From CAZMNY01 sp964567745 (lineage in GTDB: Bacteria; Planctomycetota; Planctomycetia; Pirellulales; Pirellulaceae), in assembly GCA_964567745.1 (NCBI GenBank), contig CAZMNY010000004.1, positions 225,407-289,406 of the forward strand: DNA of 64,000 nucleotides, given 5' to 3'. The first letter of the stretch is position 1. Every line of letters starts with the position of its first letter. Below, one piece after another: positions 17,240 through 28,600 of this stretch. A model generated the notes under the pieces. The model worked only from the letters and a program-made list of their open reading frames with translations, was not told the origin of the DNA and did not search any database. The translations under genes were made by a program, and so were the position numbers.

Positions 17240-17314
17240 GGTATGACCTCCATCCGTGTGTTGCGTTCCATCGCTCGCAGTTGCGGCGACCACGTCTTAA
17301 CAATCGAAGCCGTG

Positions 17315-18517
17315 CTACCGCTCATATCGGTCAATCGGCCATCGCCACACCACTCGAGATTTCCCGGCACCGCCCCTTGCGGCCAAGGTTTCCGTCACGT
17401 GCAGATAGCAGCAAACGCGGACAAAATCCTCGCTTCGCTGCAAATAGGCTTGCCATCCGCCATATCGCGCGTCGTCCTTGAAGTAGAAATATTCCGACAC
17501 CTGCTGGGTGAAATGTTCGTCATTACCGTCATAAAGTCGCGTGTGCGTAATGATCGGCTCGGCCTGAGCAATCAGTGGCGGCCGCGTTGGACTAGGGCCT
17601 TCCGGCAAAAATCCGATGGGATCCGGCCAGTCTGGGGGGAGCTCTTGGGCAGGCGGATAGCCACCCAATCCGCCAGGCCCGAGGTTGTGCGGATCGGCAA
17701 GTCCGAGCGGAGCTGGTTGTCCGGTCGCCAATTCCTGGGCCTGATGCTGGCTCACTCGAAGGGCGGGGCGGCGCATGTTGCGAGCGTCGCCGGAATCTTC
17801 GGATCCTCCCATGCCCGGCGGAATCTCCTCTGTCGGAGGGACCTCCCGCGAATCGGGTGAGTCGAGCGGCCCGGAGTCGCTTGGTCCAGGAGGCAGCATT
17901 GCTGGCTGCTGGTCTGCGGGGCCCGATGGTGCCAGGGAATGACGCGGCAGCGGGACTTTGAGGTAGTCGGGCGTCTGTGTTTTCAGCTGCTCTTTCGCCA
18001 ATGCGAATTCGGCGTCATGAACAAGCCGATCAGGTATGTATTCTTCTTCCGCCGTCCCCCACGGCAAACCGTAACCAGGAGGAATCGGATGGAACCCCGG
18101 GTTGGCCGCGTACCAGTGCACTCGCATTCCAAGCCGAGGCGGGTAGTACGGCGTGTATTCGGTAACAGCGCCTAGGACCACGACATCGACGTCGAGATGT
18201 TGAGCCAGCGCCTGTAGATCGGTGCCTTCATTGATCTCGATACCCATCGCGTCCATCTGCGTTCGAACGACGCCCAGCGGTTTGACTTCGAACCCCGGAA
18301 GTTTCTGAAGTTCGTTGTGATAGGCGACCGTGACTCGATCGGTGTCGAGCGTCGGTTCTTGGCTCTGATTGTTGAACGGAAGCACCGCCACCCGCTGAAG
18401 CTGGGGGAACGGATTGTGGATCTGGGGCTGGGATCGAATATCGGGAATCGCGGCACAGCCGAGAAGGCTGGCTGCCATCGAGAGGCAAACGAAGATGGTG
18501 ATGGCGCGATTGCGCAT
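17315..18517 (-). CDS. Lipoprotein with N-terminal GNA1162/CsgG-like domain
   Basis: A 400-aa lipoprotein. The signal peptide ends in the lipobox SLLGC, with Cys21 as the lipid-modified residue. Residues 35-130 resemble the GNA1162/CsgG-type periplasmic fold (VAVLPFNNQSQEP, then QALAQHLDVDVVVLGAVTEYTPYYPPRLGM). The middle (about 190-315) is Pro/Gly-rich and probably disordered, and the last 80 residues have HFTQQVSEYFYFKDDARYGG. Such domains serve in outer-membrane assembly or secretion systems in other phyla; no secretion genes lie next to it, so the role is open. Confidence 0.75.
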   Translation of the reverse strand: MRNRAITIFVCLSMAASLLGCAAIPDIRSQPQIHNPFPQLQRVAVLPFNNQSQEPTLDTDRVTVAYHNELQKLPGFEVKPLGVVRTQMDAMGIEINEGTDLQALAQHLDVDVVVLGAVTEYTPYYPPRLGMRVHWYAANPGFHPIPPGYGLPWGTAEEEYIPDRLVHDAEFALAKEQLKTQTPDYLKVPLPRHSLAPSGPADQQPAMLPPGPSDSGPLDSPDSREVPPTEEIPPGMGGSEDSGDARNMRRPALRVSQHQAQELATGQPAPLGLADPHNLGPGGLGGYPPAQELPPDWPDPIGFLPEGPSPTRPPLIAQAEPIITHTRLYDGNDEHFTQQVSEYFYFKDDARYGGWQAYLQRSEDFVRVCCYLHVTETLAARGGAGKSRVVWRWPIDRYER

Positions 18518-18799
18518 TAGGAGCCTGTTTTGTCGCGGACGGGCCCCCCTGACCGCTTTGTTAGCCCAGCTTCACGTCCCATCAGGCCAATTGGCCGAAG
18601 TGTGTTGAGCAGTGCGGACGGTTTATCGGCAATCGAATCTGGCCGACTCCAACTAATCTGCTCAATCGACGTCCTCTAATCGGCTTTTTCTCAACGCCCT
18701 TTTATGTTGCGTCACCCTTCGGGGCAACGCGCAGGCGCGCGTTAAGACTCACGAGCCGAAAACGCCGGCATCTGAACACTGGACGATTTTCGTGTCTCG

Positions 18800-19525
18800 C
18801 TAGATCAGTGACGCGAGGTCTTTCATGCCGATCGGCTCGCGACAGGTGAACGGTTCGCCATGGGCAACGCCGATCGTCTTTCCCCAATAGGCCGATTCGT
18901 GGTGCAGTCGCTCGATGAAGGTTGGTGGTGTCTGCGGACGACCCTCGACAAACTGGCTGTGATAGCACTGAATGCTCGCAAGCTTGGATTCCCAGAAGGG
19001 GGAGACGTCGAGCACGAACGCGGGTTGAGGCACCAGCTTCAAGTGAACACAAAAGTAGTTGTAGATGCGTTGCGGGTGGTGTGGTTCGCCAGGCATGTCG
19101 GTCTTGGACAGCTTGGCCCAAAATCGAGCTGCCTCGATCAACTGGGTGGCCGCCACATGATCGGGATGAGCGTCGACCCAGTACGGCGCAAAGATCCATT
19201 TAGGCCGTGTGAGGCGAAATACGCTGGCCAGACTCGCGCGAGCCTCCAACGTCGGTTCGAGGCTGCGATTGGGCAGGTTCAGGTTGCCTCGCCAGTCGAG
19301 GTTGAGGATTTCAGTTGCTGCGGCGGTCTCTCTCTCGCGCGTCTCAATCGAACCGTGCGGCGTCGGCTCGCCGTCGGTCAGGTCGACCACGCCGATCTTG
19401 AATCCCTGTTGTTTGAGCGAACAAATGGCGCCGCCCATTCCCAATTCGGCGTCGTCCGGATGCGGTGCGACGACAATCGCATCGAGCAGCGTTGCGATTT
19501 CACCTCGCGACACGGTCAAATTCAC
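18800..19525 (-). CDS. PIG-L family N-deacetylase, BshB1-like
   Basis: Probably a zinc-dependent deacetylase acting on an N-acetylglucosaminyl conjugate, as BshB1 does in bacillithiol synthesis. The 241-aa product has the zinc motif APHPDDAELGMGG (residues 20-32) and the second HPDHVAA motif near 122. DLTDGEPTPHGSIETRERE matches BshB1-type proteins. The start is GTG at 19525 with CAGGAG 7 nt upstream. The other bacillithiol genes (bshA, bshC) are not in the window, so the substrate is inferred. Confidence 0.85.
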   Translation of the reverse strand: MNLTVSRGEIATLLDAIVVAPHPDDAELGMGGAICSLKQQGFKIGVVDLTDGEPTPHGSIETRERETAAATEILNLDWRGNLNLPNRSLEPTLEARASLASVFRLTRPKWIFAPYWVDAHPDHVAATQLIEAARFWAKLSKTDMPGEPHHPQRIYNYFCVHLKLVPQPAFVLDVSPFWESKLASIQCYHSQFVEGRPQTPPTFIERLHHESAYWGKTIGVAHGEPFTCREPIGMKDLASLI

Positions 19526-19691
19526 TCGAAGACTCCTGTGTTAGCAATCTGGGTAAGCAACTGGACAAGCATTGGTCGACAATTCGACTTGGCGCAAGTC
19601 GCCGATTCTGGGAAAAGTCGCCGCTACTTCGCAGAGACGGACCACGTTTCTGAATCAAGCCGTTTTGGCACACCAATAAAGGCGCCGGAAA

Positions 19692-19907
19692 ATGCACAGG
19701 CAACACGTGCGTAGCAGAGCACATCTCGTCTTCGCCGCGATGCTTGGCTTGATTCTACCCGCTTCTAGCTGCATGACGCCGACCCCAACCCAAAAAGACG
19801 CTTGGGATCGCTTGTTCCCCGCCAATCCAGAGGACGTCTTCGTCGACGACGCGGCGAGAGATATCGATCGCCGACTGTCGAAATCGTCATCGGCAATGGG
19901 GCTCTAA
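19692..19907 (+). CDS. Small lipoprotein, 71 aa
   Basis: A short product with a basic N-terminus, hydrophobic stretch VFAAMLGLILPAS and a lipobox-like ASSC, giving a mature lipoprotein of about 45 residues. The mature part (PTPTQKDAWDRLFPANPEDV and a short charged helix) matches no family I know. It stands alone, divergent from the deacetylase. The lipobox and sensible codon choice support a real gene; function unknown. Confidence 0.6.
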   Translation: MHRQHVRSRAHLVFAAMLGLILPASSCMTPTPTQKDAWDRLFPANPEDVFVDDAARDIDRRLSKSSSAMGL

Positions 19908-20052
19908 AGCGAAGCTCGCTCTGAATCAATGAGAGCTGTCCATTCTTCGCGTCCTTGTTTTGGAAAGATCGATTCCAACTCGACGATCCGATCGACATCC
20001 GCTGAGCCTCGAATCGCGTTGAGATGAAGAAGGCAGAGCGTCGTGCTCGTCC

Positions 20053-20075
20053 TTCCTAGGGCGTTGCCCCAGGCT
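20053..20075 (+). repeat. 23-bp dispersed repeat
   Basis: The stretch TTCCTAGGGCGTTGCCCCAG plus GCT matches the complement of 42731-42753 with a single mismatch. It is followed here by ACGATGAGGTTGGCCTTCGG. I remember this kind of sequence as common between genes in planctomycete genomes, which is unverified. Confidence 0.6.
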
Positions 20076-20188
20076 ACGATGAGGTTGGCCTTCGGCCGAC
20101 AGGTACGGGGTGCCGTTGGTCTATGTTTCGTTCCTTCAGCCTTCGTTATTCCTTGTTCAATATTCGATATTCCCTTTGCTGTCGTTCG

Positions 20189-20371
20189 CTAACTTTCCAA
20201 TTCGGGAATGAGGTTATCGGCGCGGACATCTTGTCCATCCCAGTTCACTTGGCGGTCGCGGTAAATGAGGATGCGATGTTTGCTGCCGGGTAGCGACTGG
20301 GCGCTCTTCTTGGGCATCCACACTCGATGCTGTTCGAGCGCGCTGGCAAGTCTTGAATCGTTCAAGACCAA
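20189..20371 (-). CDS. Short hypothetical protein, 60 aa
   Basis: A TTG-started frame 19 bp after the acyltransferase gene. Codon choice (GCC, AGC, GCG, CTC, GAA, CAG) looks like coding DNA of this genome. The product is soluble, with LPGSKHRILIYRDRQVNWDG as its most distinctive part. I do not recognise the family; it could be a small gene cotranscribed with the acyltransferase or the tail of a lost larger gene. The ribosome binding site is weak. Confidence 0.4.
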   Translation of the reverse strand: MVLNDSRLASALEQHRVWMPKKSAQSLPGSKHRILIYRDRQVNWDGQDVRADNLIPELES

Positions 20372-20389
20372 GAGATCAACCTGAGACGC

Positions 20390-21226
20390 TTATCGAGCCG
20401 CGCGGCTCTGTTCACGCCCGGAGCGCTGACGGCGAATCCGTTTTGCTTCAGCCAGGTCGGCTCGAAGTTCTTCTTCGGTCGGCTTCCAGCGTCGGCCAGC
20501 GATTCGAGGTTCAAAATCGGGCTGACCTGCTAAGACCGCGACCTTCTGCATGCAATCTTGCATGATCCGTTTGAGTTCATCTCCATCAACTTCAAGGCCA
20601 TAATACTCGTCGAGGTAAATCGGCTCGCCGACCTTAAGCTGTACCCGAGCCGGCATGAATAGCGGGCTCCAAGGAGTGCGGTCGTAGGGCGAACCCTCGA
20701 TGTAGCAGGGGATGATCGGCACTCTGGCCTTGATCGCAATCATCACGGCGCCGTGCCGACCTGGCAGCATCAGGGCCTCCGTCATGTTGATACGGCCCTC
20801 GGGGAACATCCCGATCAAACCGCCATTCTCGGCGCATTCAATGGCCGCCTTGGTCGCGTCGGTATCGATACCACCGCGTCGAACGGGAATGACTTGTAGG
20901 ATCTTCAGGAAGCTGGAAAAGAGCGGGTTATTACAGAACTCCACGGCAACTAACCAGTGAATAACTCGCCGCGAGATGACTTGTAAGAAGATCGGGTCGA
21001 TGCTGCTCCGGTGGTTGCAGATCAGAACCGCCCCAGATTCTGGAAGCGGGAGATCGGACGGCCGCCTGGTTCGCCACCAAAACCGAGTTAGGACCTGAGC
21101 GCTCCACCAGAGCACATTCTGCATTGGAGAAAATGGCTTTCGAAACAGCTCTCGTACGACTTGAAATACAACGAACGCGCCGGCGAGCGAAAGAAACCCG
21201 ATCGCGATCAGTTGCTGGTTCGACAT
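20390..21226 (-). CDS. 1-acyl-sn-glycerol-3-phosphate acyltransferase (PlsC-like)
   Basis: Membrane acyltransferase for phospholipid synthesis. An N-terminal hydrophobic helix (LIAIGFLSLAGAFVVFQVV) precedes the PlsC domain, with the catalytic block NHRSSIDPIF, where the usual NHxxxxD is present, then FPEGRI, the glycerol-phosphate-binding motif, and IIPCYIEGSP. The last 40 residues are basic and helical. The frame opens from TTG 21247, but ATG 21226 is more likely. The short hypothetical gene at 20189 follows it. Confidence 0.9.
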   Translation of the reverse strand: MSNQQLIAIGFLSLAGAFVVFQVVRELFRKPFSPMQNVLWWSAQVLTRFWWRTRRPSDLPLPESGAVLICNHRSSIDPIFLQVISRRVIHWLVAVEFCNNPLFSSFLKILQVIPVRRGGIDTDATKAAIECAENGGLIGMFPEGRINMTEALMLPGRHGAVMIAIKARVPIIPCYIEGSPYDRTPWSPLFMPARVQLKVGEPIYLDEYYGLEVDGDELKRIMQDCMQKVAVLAGQPDFEPRIAGRRWKPTEEELRADLAEAKRIRRQRSGREQSRAAR

Positions 21227-21338
21227 GGAATTGACCAAGAAGTACAAGGTTCATCAAGAAAGTCGTCATCTGGCCGGACGGACAATAGAAGTCGTATCGC
21301 AGCTAGAATGACCGAAGGAAAAAAATCGGAGCGACCCA

Positions 21339-21839
21339 ATGATCATTGGCGTAGTCAGCGACACTCATGGCCACGAGCATTATACGCGCCAGGCGGTTCG
21401 CATGCTTGGGGCATTAGGCGTTGAGAGGATAATTCACTGCGGCGACATCGGTTCGGTGGCGATTCCACCCATGTTCCAGCAGTGGCCTACGGACTTTGTG
21501 TTCGGTAACGTTGACGGAAATCGAGCCGAGTTGCAGCAGGCGATCGAAAAACATCCGGATCACTGCTGCCATGGTCGAGTCGCCACGATTCGACTTCACG
21601 GGCGCACCATAACGGCGTTGCATGGTGATGATGCGACCGGACTTGAAGCAGCCTGCAACGATGACTCGAATGACCTTGTCTGCTTTGGCCACACGCACCA
21701 ATCTGAGTGTCAGAAAATTGGAAAAACGCTCGTTTTGAATCCTGGCGCACTCTACCGGGCTCGCCCGCATTCACTGGCGGTCGTCGACTTGGAGACGATG
21801 GACGCCAATATTATCTCGCTAGCGGACCAAACTCGATAG
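21339..21839 (+). CDS. Metallophosphoesterase, YfcE/MJ0936 family
   Basis: A small phosphodiesterase with two metal ions. The 166-aa product shows all motifs of the family: SDTHGH (8-13), HCGDIG near 35, GNVDGN near 56, LHGDD, and GHTHQ near 115. GGAG lies 7 nt before the ATG. The natural substrate is not known for most members. It is divergent from the acyltransferase. Confidence 0.92.
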   Translation: MIIGVVSDTHGHEHYTRQAVRMLGALGVERIIHCGDIGSVAIPPMFQQWPTDFVFGNVDGNRAELQQAIEKHPDHCCHGRVATIRLHGRTITALHGDDATGLEAACNDDSNDLVCFGHTHQSECQKIGKTLVLNPGALYRARPHSLAVVDLETMDANIISLADQTR

Positions 21840-21875
21840 CCGACCGCCGGCGCTAGCATTCGATACAGAGACGCG

Positions 21876-22397
21876 TTATCCAGCCAGTCGCGAAATGCGA
21901 TTGGCGTGACCATTCCCGACAAGCTCGGCGTGGCGATAGTTGTATTCCATCAGATAGGCGTCTTCGACCGTATCGTCGTAGAAATCGCGAAGGACCGAGA
22001 CCGCTCTGAATCCGGCTTCCCGAAAGAACAACTGAGCCGCCAGGTTGGTTTCTCGCACTTCCAGCATGATTCGGCTTCGCCGCTGATGAGACAACTTGCT
22101 TATCAGCTTGCCGATCATCTGTTGTCCAACGCCGCGACGGCGGAAATCAGATTGGACTGCGAAATTGAGGACGTGGAGGCGATTCTTATGTAATTCGTAG
22201 ATCATGAAGCCGACGACCCGTTCGTCGTATTCCGCGACCATGCCGATACAATTGCGTTGCCGAAGACAGCGAATGAAGTCCTCTTCCGACCAAGGGAATT
22301 CGAATCCCGAGTTCTCGATCGAGAGTACTTCCGGCATGTCCCTGCGAATCATCCAACGAATATGGACGCAGACGTCATCTTGACTGTGGACCGTCAT
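21876..22397 (-). CDS. rimI: GNAT acetyltransferase, RimI-like
   Basis: Probably acetylates the N-terminal alanine of ribosomal protein bS18. The 173-aa product has the RimI pattern IENSGFEFPWSEEDF near the start, the acetyl-CoA loop RRRGVGQQMIGKL, and EVRETNLAAQLFFREAGF. The ATG at 22397 has AAGGAG 6 nt upstream and is preferred to the TTG at 22418. The partner protein bS18 is not in this window. Other GNAT targets are possible. Confidence 0.85.
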   Translation of the reverse strand: MTVHSQDDVCVHIRWMIRRDMPEVLSIENSGFEFPWSEEDFIRCLRQRNCIGMVAEYDERVVGFMIYELHKNRLHVLNFAVQSDFRRRGVGQQMIGKLISKLSHQRRSRIMLEVRETNLAAQLFFREAGFRAVSVLRDFYDDTVEDAYLMEYNYRHAELVGNGHANRISRLAG

Positions 22398-22663
22398 GGT
22401 TGGCTCCTTCCTCTGCAACTCACCCAGCGATCCATCACGATGGGCAAAGTAGCCATGCCAATCCGCTAACCCAGCGGGCTGATAACACTATCAAAAGCGA
22501 CTTGGCTTGCCAATCGCAATCTACCTCTCTGGCGCGTTCATTTTTTGACGGCTCACGCGCTCGCCAACAATCGATGTAAATCCCGTCATTTAACGATGTT
22601 TGGGGTTGACCGAGATTGGCCATGTCGACTCGCAATCCGGTGTGGATATGCGCCGCTAGCGAG

Positions 22664-25600
22664 CTACCGGCGGGTCGCTTGCCAGCTGCTATCGAGCGAC
22701 GAAGCGAGCATCAGGAGGGCGAGTCCCAAGCCGATCCAGGGCAGGGGGCCGCAGGCCCACCAGATGAGTCCAATCGCGGCAAGCACCGTTTGAGGCCAAG
22801 CCGCGAACCATTCGCGCGGCGCTCGCAAGGCCGGCGCGCCCAAGATCGGAATGGCGGCGATGAGGAGAAACCCAGCCAGTAACCAATGGGGCGCAGGCGA
22901 GGGCGATTCCGGCGTCCCCGCGAAGACTGGTATCGCGGCCCGCTGCGTGTCAGCGTAGCCAGCATGAAAGTGCTGAGTGCTCGCGGCCGATTCGAGCTCC
23001 CATGCCGAGCTAATTTCGTCGGTCGAGTCAATTGCGCGAATTGTCGTCGCGGAGAATCGCTTGGCCGAGGCTTCCTTGATTGCCTCGCTGGCTTCGACGG
23101 CCTGGCGGATTTCGTCGCCCCGCGCCGACCTCAATTCTCCCGACGCCACATCCGTTCGCTGCGCCGCTTTTCTCAAGCGCTCTTGCAATTGGGCGACACG
23201 GCTCGCCCAAGTTGAAAACCACACGCCCAAATCATCTTGAGTCGCTCCGGTATCGCGAGCCGACACCGTTTGCATCATGTTGACAGCGAGGCGCAGGCGA
23301 GCGAGGTCATGAGTCGTTTCGTCATGGATCGCGTCCGAGTCGACGGCAGTCAGTTTGAGGCTGCGTTGATCGGCCGCGTCGATCGTCCAAAGCGTGCGTT
23401 CGCAGGGAAGTAGGTTGTTTCGGTCGTCCGACAGGAAAGGCGCTTGCTGGAAACCTTCGGCAGCGTTTCGCACGACGAAGACGACACTGATTCGCTGAGG
23501 TAGTTGTTCGGGTCCCAAACGAATCGCGATTCCGCGCCGAGTCGAGTCGACCATATGATGTTCGATGCCATCGACCGCAACTCGCAACAGCTCGACATTG
23601 ACCGGTGCCGACAGCATGCAAAATTGCGAACCGGTCGCGTCGACATCAAATTGAGCCACCCCGTAAGCTTCATCTTTGTTTCGCCAGCGAAGTCGGTAGT
23701 CGGCCGATTGAATCTTGAGGTCGCCTGCAAGCTGCCTGACGATCTGCACGGTCGCTCGGGAATTGCCGACAGCCAGGATCGACTGGTATTCACCCTCTTC
23801 GGGCAGAGTCGGCTTGAGACCGGCAGGCGGCTCTTTTTCTCGACCTGAGATTTCCCAAACATACCGCTGATTTTCCAGTCGCATTGGAAGCACAAAATAT
23901 CTTTCGGCGCTGCGCAAGTCGAGTGGAGTGATTTCGGGGGCATGCCGCAGTCGATCTTCGCCCGCCGTGGAAAGCGCGCCACGAATGGTCAGGTGGGCTG
24001 AATTGTCGATTGGCGAAGGCGGATAAACGAGTAGGTGTTTTCGATTCGCGTTAGGGAGCGGCGCCATGCGAAACGGCCAGGCTGGGTCCAACTTTAGGTC
24101 GGTCCACTCCGCCGGGACTTCGAATCGGAGAACGTCCATCGGCGAGCCCTTCCCGACTCGCACGCGAAAACTCGATGTTGCGATCCATTGGCCTTGTTCG
24201 CGGGTCAACGACGTCACGCCAACGCCTTGCGCCGCGGCGCGTCGTCGCGAGGAAGATTGAATCGCGACTTTTCGCGGTCGTTCATTTCGCAGCAGCACAG
24301 CTTCCAGGCGACCGTGCCGCGCGGAGAACCCACCGCCCATCGGCATCGTCTTGTCGAACCCCGAGAATTCGATCCAACGTAACGGGCCAACGTCGGGACG
24401 TCGGTAAACTCGAACGGAATCGATTGTGAGTTGGCCATCCAAAATTCCGAACGTCGGCAACTCGAAACGGTTTCCCTGTCGATCAATTTCGCCAACGAGC
24501 CGAAGTTGGTGTTCGCTCGCGATGGGCTTTTCGCTGAACAACGCCAATTGGCCGTCTTGATCGAGTCGAGCTTGAATGGGCCGTTCGCGATCGTCTTCAA
24601 TCAGCGACGCCGAAGTCAAGCGGAAGTTCTTCGGCGCCAAAACTCGATGTTGATAACGGTCTGTCGTCGACGCTCGGAAGGTTGCGCTGAGTTCGCAGAT
24701 CAATTTCCGATTTTCGACGACCACCACCATTTCGCCTTGAGCCGTGCTCGTCGATTCTGGGTATCTCGTATGCAGCATCCATGGCGCTTCATCCCTCGGC
24801 GCGCGGAATGCGGAAAGTGGCGCTCCTTCATCGCCCCAGGCAGAAGCGAATTCGGCCGGTGCCAGCGATTCCCATTGGTCGTCGCGGGACAGATCCCAGA
24901 GCAGCGGTTGAGCAACCGAAAGCGCCATCCGTTGATCACGCACATACCTTGCGTCGACTTTGAGGCGGGGCGCTGGGATTCTTCCGACGCCGCCCATGCC
25001 CTTCCAGAGAAAGCTCAATCGTACCGTACGTTCATCCTCGATCGGCTCTTCCAAGACAAACCGATGCAGTACCCAATCGTCCGATGCCGCGACCGACTCG
25101 TGGCTCTCCACACCTTGCTCTCTGCCAATGTTCAGCAGCTGCAGATCAGGTTCGGCGAGCATCGAGAACTGCCGCACGTCGTTTCTCAACGGTCGCAACT
25201 GCAGCTGCGCTTCGACCGAGACTGACTTGGGGCGGACTCGCAACCAATAGAGCTCGTCAACCTCAAGTTCACGAACATCCGCCGGTTGGCCAAGACCCTG
25301 CCAGCCAATTTCGACTCGATCGACTCGGCCCAGTTGCGCCGTCCAGCGGTCGACGTCCAAACGGCGGACCGAACCTCGCACGGACGGAGATCGAATTCCG
25401 GAGAGTTTCTCGGTGCCGTTGAGAGTTAACGTTGCGTTTGACGTTGGCGGCGCCGGAATCGTGTAGTTGGGTTCCGCGCCGTCAGTCAGCTCGGGTTCAA
25501 GCACCAATTCCAGTTCGTGTAAGCCGAGGTCGCTGGCGTAGAATTCAACTGACGATTCATTTGACTGAAAAGTGACTGGTCGGCCGTCCCAGAAAGCGCT

Positions 25601-28600
25601 GCGCACAAGCGGGCCTGGAAACGGCGCCACGATCGCGCCCGCACGGCGCACACTGATTGTCATCCTCACGTTGACTTCGCTCAGAGCCTGTCGCTCAACT
25701 TGCATTGTGTAGGCTGCGTCGCGAACCAACCAGTTCAGGCCGGTCCCGCCCTCGGCCGAATTCGCTTCCATCAGTTGCCGATAAAGCGATGGCGAGACGT
25801 AGCAAAAGTCACCGAAGGGTTCGAGTTTTTCACCGGCGGGAACTGCCGGAATGAGTACGTTAGGTTGATCTCCGGGGAGTCCGAATCGATCGACGTCGTT
25901 TCCGCTCTCTGGTTGCTGGCCGTTCGATTGCGACGCGTAGGCCCAGATTAAGAGCCCGGCGATAACGGCCGAGGCGGTGGCCACCGCAGACGCGGTTCGG
26001 GTCGTCACCGAATCTGAATCCGATTCCGATTCGTCAACCGGCGGTTCAGCTGGTTTGTAGCGGCGAACAATCGTTCTGACGGCAGCAGCGGCAGCCACGC
26101 CGAACAGGGCGCCGCGAGTCGCGAAGACAAGGTGAGGCGGCGCCCAGAGGGTCAAGGCAACCAACACCATCGCGGCGGCGATCGCAAGTGAATACGATCG
26201 ACTCGCCACACGCAGCGTAAGCGCCAAAGCGATACACGCCGCGCACCATTCCCAAGCGGCGAACGTGCTTCGATTATAGATCGAAGTAGTTACTTCTATC
26301 GTCTCGGCAAATCGAAGTTGCCGTCGGTTGGAGCGCGTCGCCGGCGCTGTGACCGAGACGTCCCAGACTTGCTGCTCGCCTTCGGTCTTCCTGCCCCAAT
26401 CGGCCAGCGGCGTTAACGCGGCAGAGGTGCTTCCCCGCCCAGTGTCGTCAGCTGCTTCGGCATGGAGCACCCATACTCCGTCCGTCTTTCGCAGCATGAG
26501 TCCTCGACGTTCTAACCACTGACCGGCTTCGTTCGACGACATCGTTTGGGGCTGCGCGGGCAAAAGGCTCTCTGGCAGGATCGTCGCGACGGCCAAAGAT
26601 TGAGAATCGACCAGCACGCGTTGATTCAAACCGTTCAGTCGCCGAGACCAATTCCGCGCCAACTCGGAAAAACTCGCGGGCTGCTGAACAAGTGTTTCCG
26701 CCAGCGAATCGATCGCAGGCTGTTCTTCTTGCGAGAGCAGATAACTGCGAATGCGCTGCTGTTCTCGCCGTAGCGAATCGAGCAGGCGACTCGGCGCGCC
26801 GGCGAAAATTCGTTCGCGCCAATCCCAACTCGCGCCGCTTGGCCACTCGGCAAATCCCGGCGGCAACAAGACAGTCCAATCTCGCCTCAACACCGCCATA
26901 TCCAATTTCGGCGCTGAAAGCTTGACCTCGCCCAGCCAGCGAATCGGTCGGCTTCGAGTGCGATAACGCAACACGACAGTTGGTCTTAAACGCCGATCCG
27001 GAAGCGGCACCGAAATCGTATTGCCCGACTTTAACGCAGCGGCCTCCAAATCATCGACATAGACGAGCCAATCAATCGTGTTATCGGGCACGCCGATCGA
27101 CAACGCACTTCGCCCCGAATTTTCCAATTGAATAACAGATTGGTAACCGACGACCCCGTTCTTCTCGAGGCTAGCGTAGGTGTTCATCCGCCATACCCAA
27201 CAGCCGGGCGCAACGCCTTGAAGGCGTTCGATCCGCAGCGAAGCGGTCCGCGCTGATTCGTGTCGATAGGCGGCTTGCGCCAAACTATATTGGCCGGGCG
27301 ATGTTGGCGGAATCGTCGACGGCTCCAGCCCAGTGGGCGTTAGTCCCAAAGGCGTTTTGTCGCTCGACCGAACGACAATTTTTGACAATTGAGTCGCGGC
27401 TCCAACGACGTCGATAAGCGCTGCCTCGTTAACGGTCGCTCCACTTGAAGAATCGCGTTGCCCAATTAGTTCAAAGGGCTCGTCCATTGTTTGCCGAAGC
27501 GTGATTCGCCATTGCTCGCCGGAATCGCCGTCAGCCAACGCCTCGCGAACGGACGTTACGATGCCGTTGGGCCGCCCGAAGATCGACCAGGCGACGTCGC
27601 TGGCGCGCCCTCTATTGAATCGTACGACGACCTCGTTCAACGACATAGCGTTTGGCGTGAACGTCGCACGATACGTCTCCCTCGTACGCTGCTCCTCAAC
27701 GTCGATGGTTGTCTTGACCGCAACATCGAACGATGCGTCTTGCCGACGGAGTGAAGCGATCGCTTGCATCGCTCGACTTCCGCCGTCAAACAGAACGCCT
27801 TCCGTTCCGCCGAGACGTTGCGTTTGTTTCTCGCCCAAATCGCCCGGAGCCAGCCGAGCGACTTCGATATCGCCGCTCAAGACTGCTTGCGCGTTCTCGC
27901 CGCCCGTGACGCGGATCAGCCGTGTCTCCGACGCGATGCCAGGAAACGAGGCGACTTGGGATTCGCCGATTTGTATTCGCTTGGTCGATTGAGGGTAGTC
28001 GCGAACGGCATCGATGAGCAGTCGAACGGGATTTTCTTTTGAGGCTGGAGTCGCAAACGGGACCGTGAACGGCGAATCGGATTGCCATTCAAATTCGTCA
28101 CGCATGAGCGCTTCGGGCGGCTCGGTTCCGACCGACAGGATTCGCCATCCCGGCGCCGGGTTCACTGTCAACGCGTAAAGCTCGCCTTGCCAAGTGGAAA
28201 TATCCGCAGTCAATTTGGCCGCGATCCGCTCGGGATTCAATTGAAGATGCAAACCGGATTCCACCGAGGGGTCGAATCGCCGTTCGCCAACAACAAGATC
28301 GATCTCGCCCGCGGCTTGGCAATGTTGAAACTGCAGTCGCAGGTTGCCTTGTGCGGTGCGAGTCACGTTGTGATGGTGTGACTGTCTGGCTTCGAATCGA
28401 CGGAGTTCAAGCTCCGGTGCCAACTCCAAGGCGACCTCGGTAGCGCTCCATTCGTTCGCGTCGACTCGTATTTGCGGCAAACTCCACGATTCATCCAGTG
28501 GCAGCCGTGAAAATGCCCGCAATTGAATCGACCCGGCTTGCCCCCGAAGCGGACGAGGTAAATTGATTCGCCATTTCCGCTCACCCCCTTCTTGATCGAG

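Noticed and set aside
16841..17860. 339-aa plus-strand frame
   Set aside because: It overlaps xerD, the small conserved gene and the lipoprotein on the other strand, all of which have clear signals.
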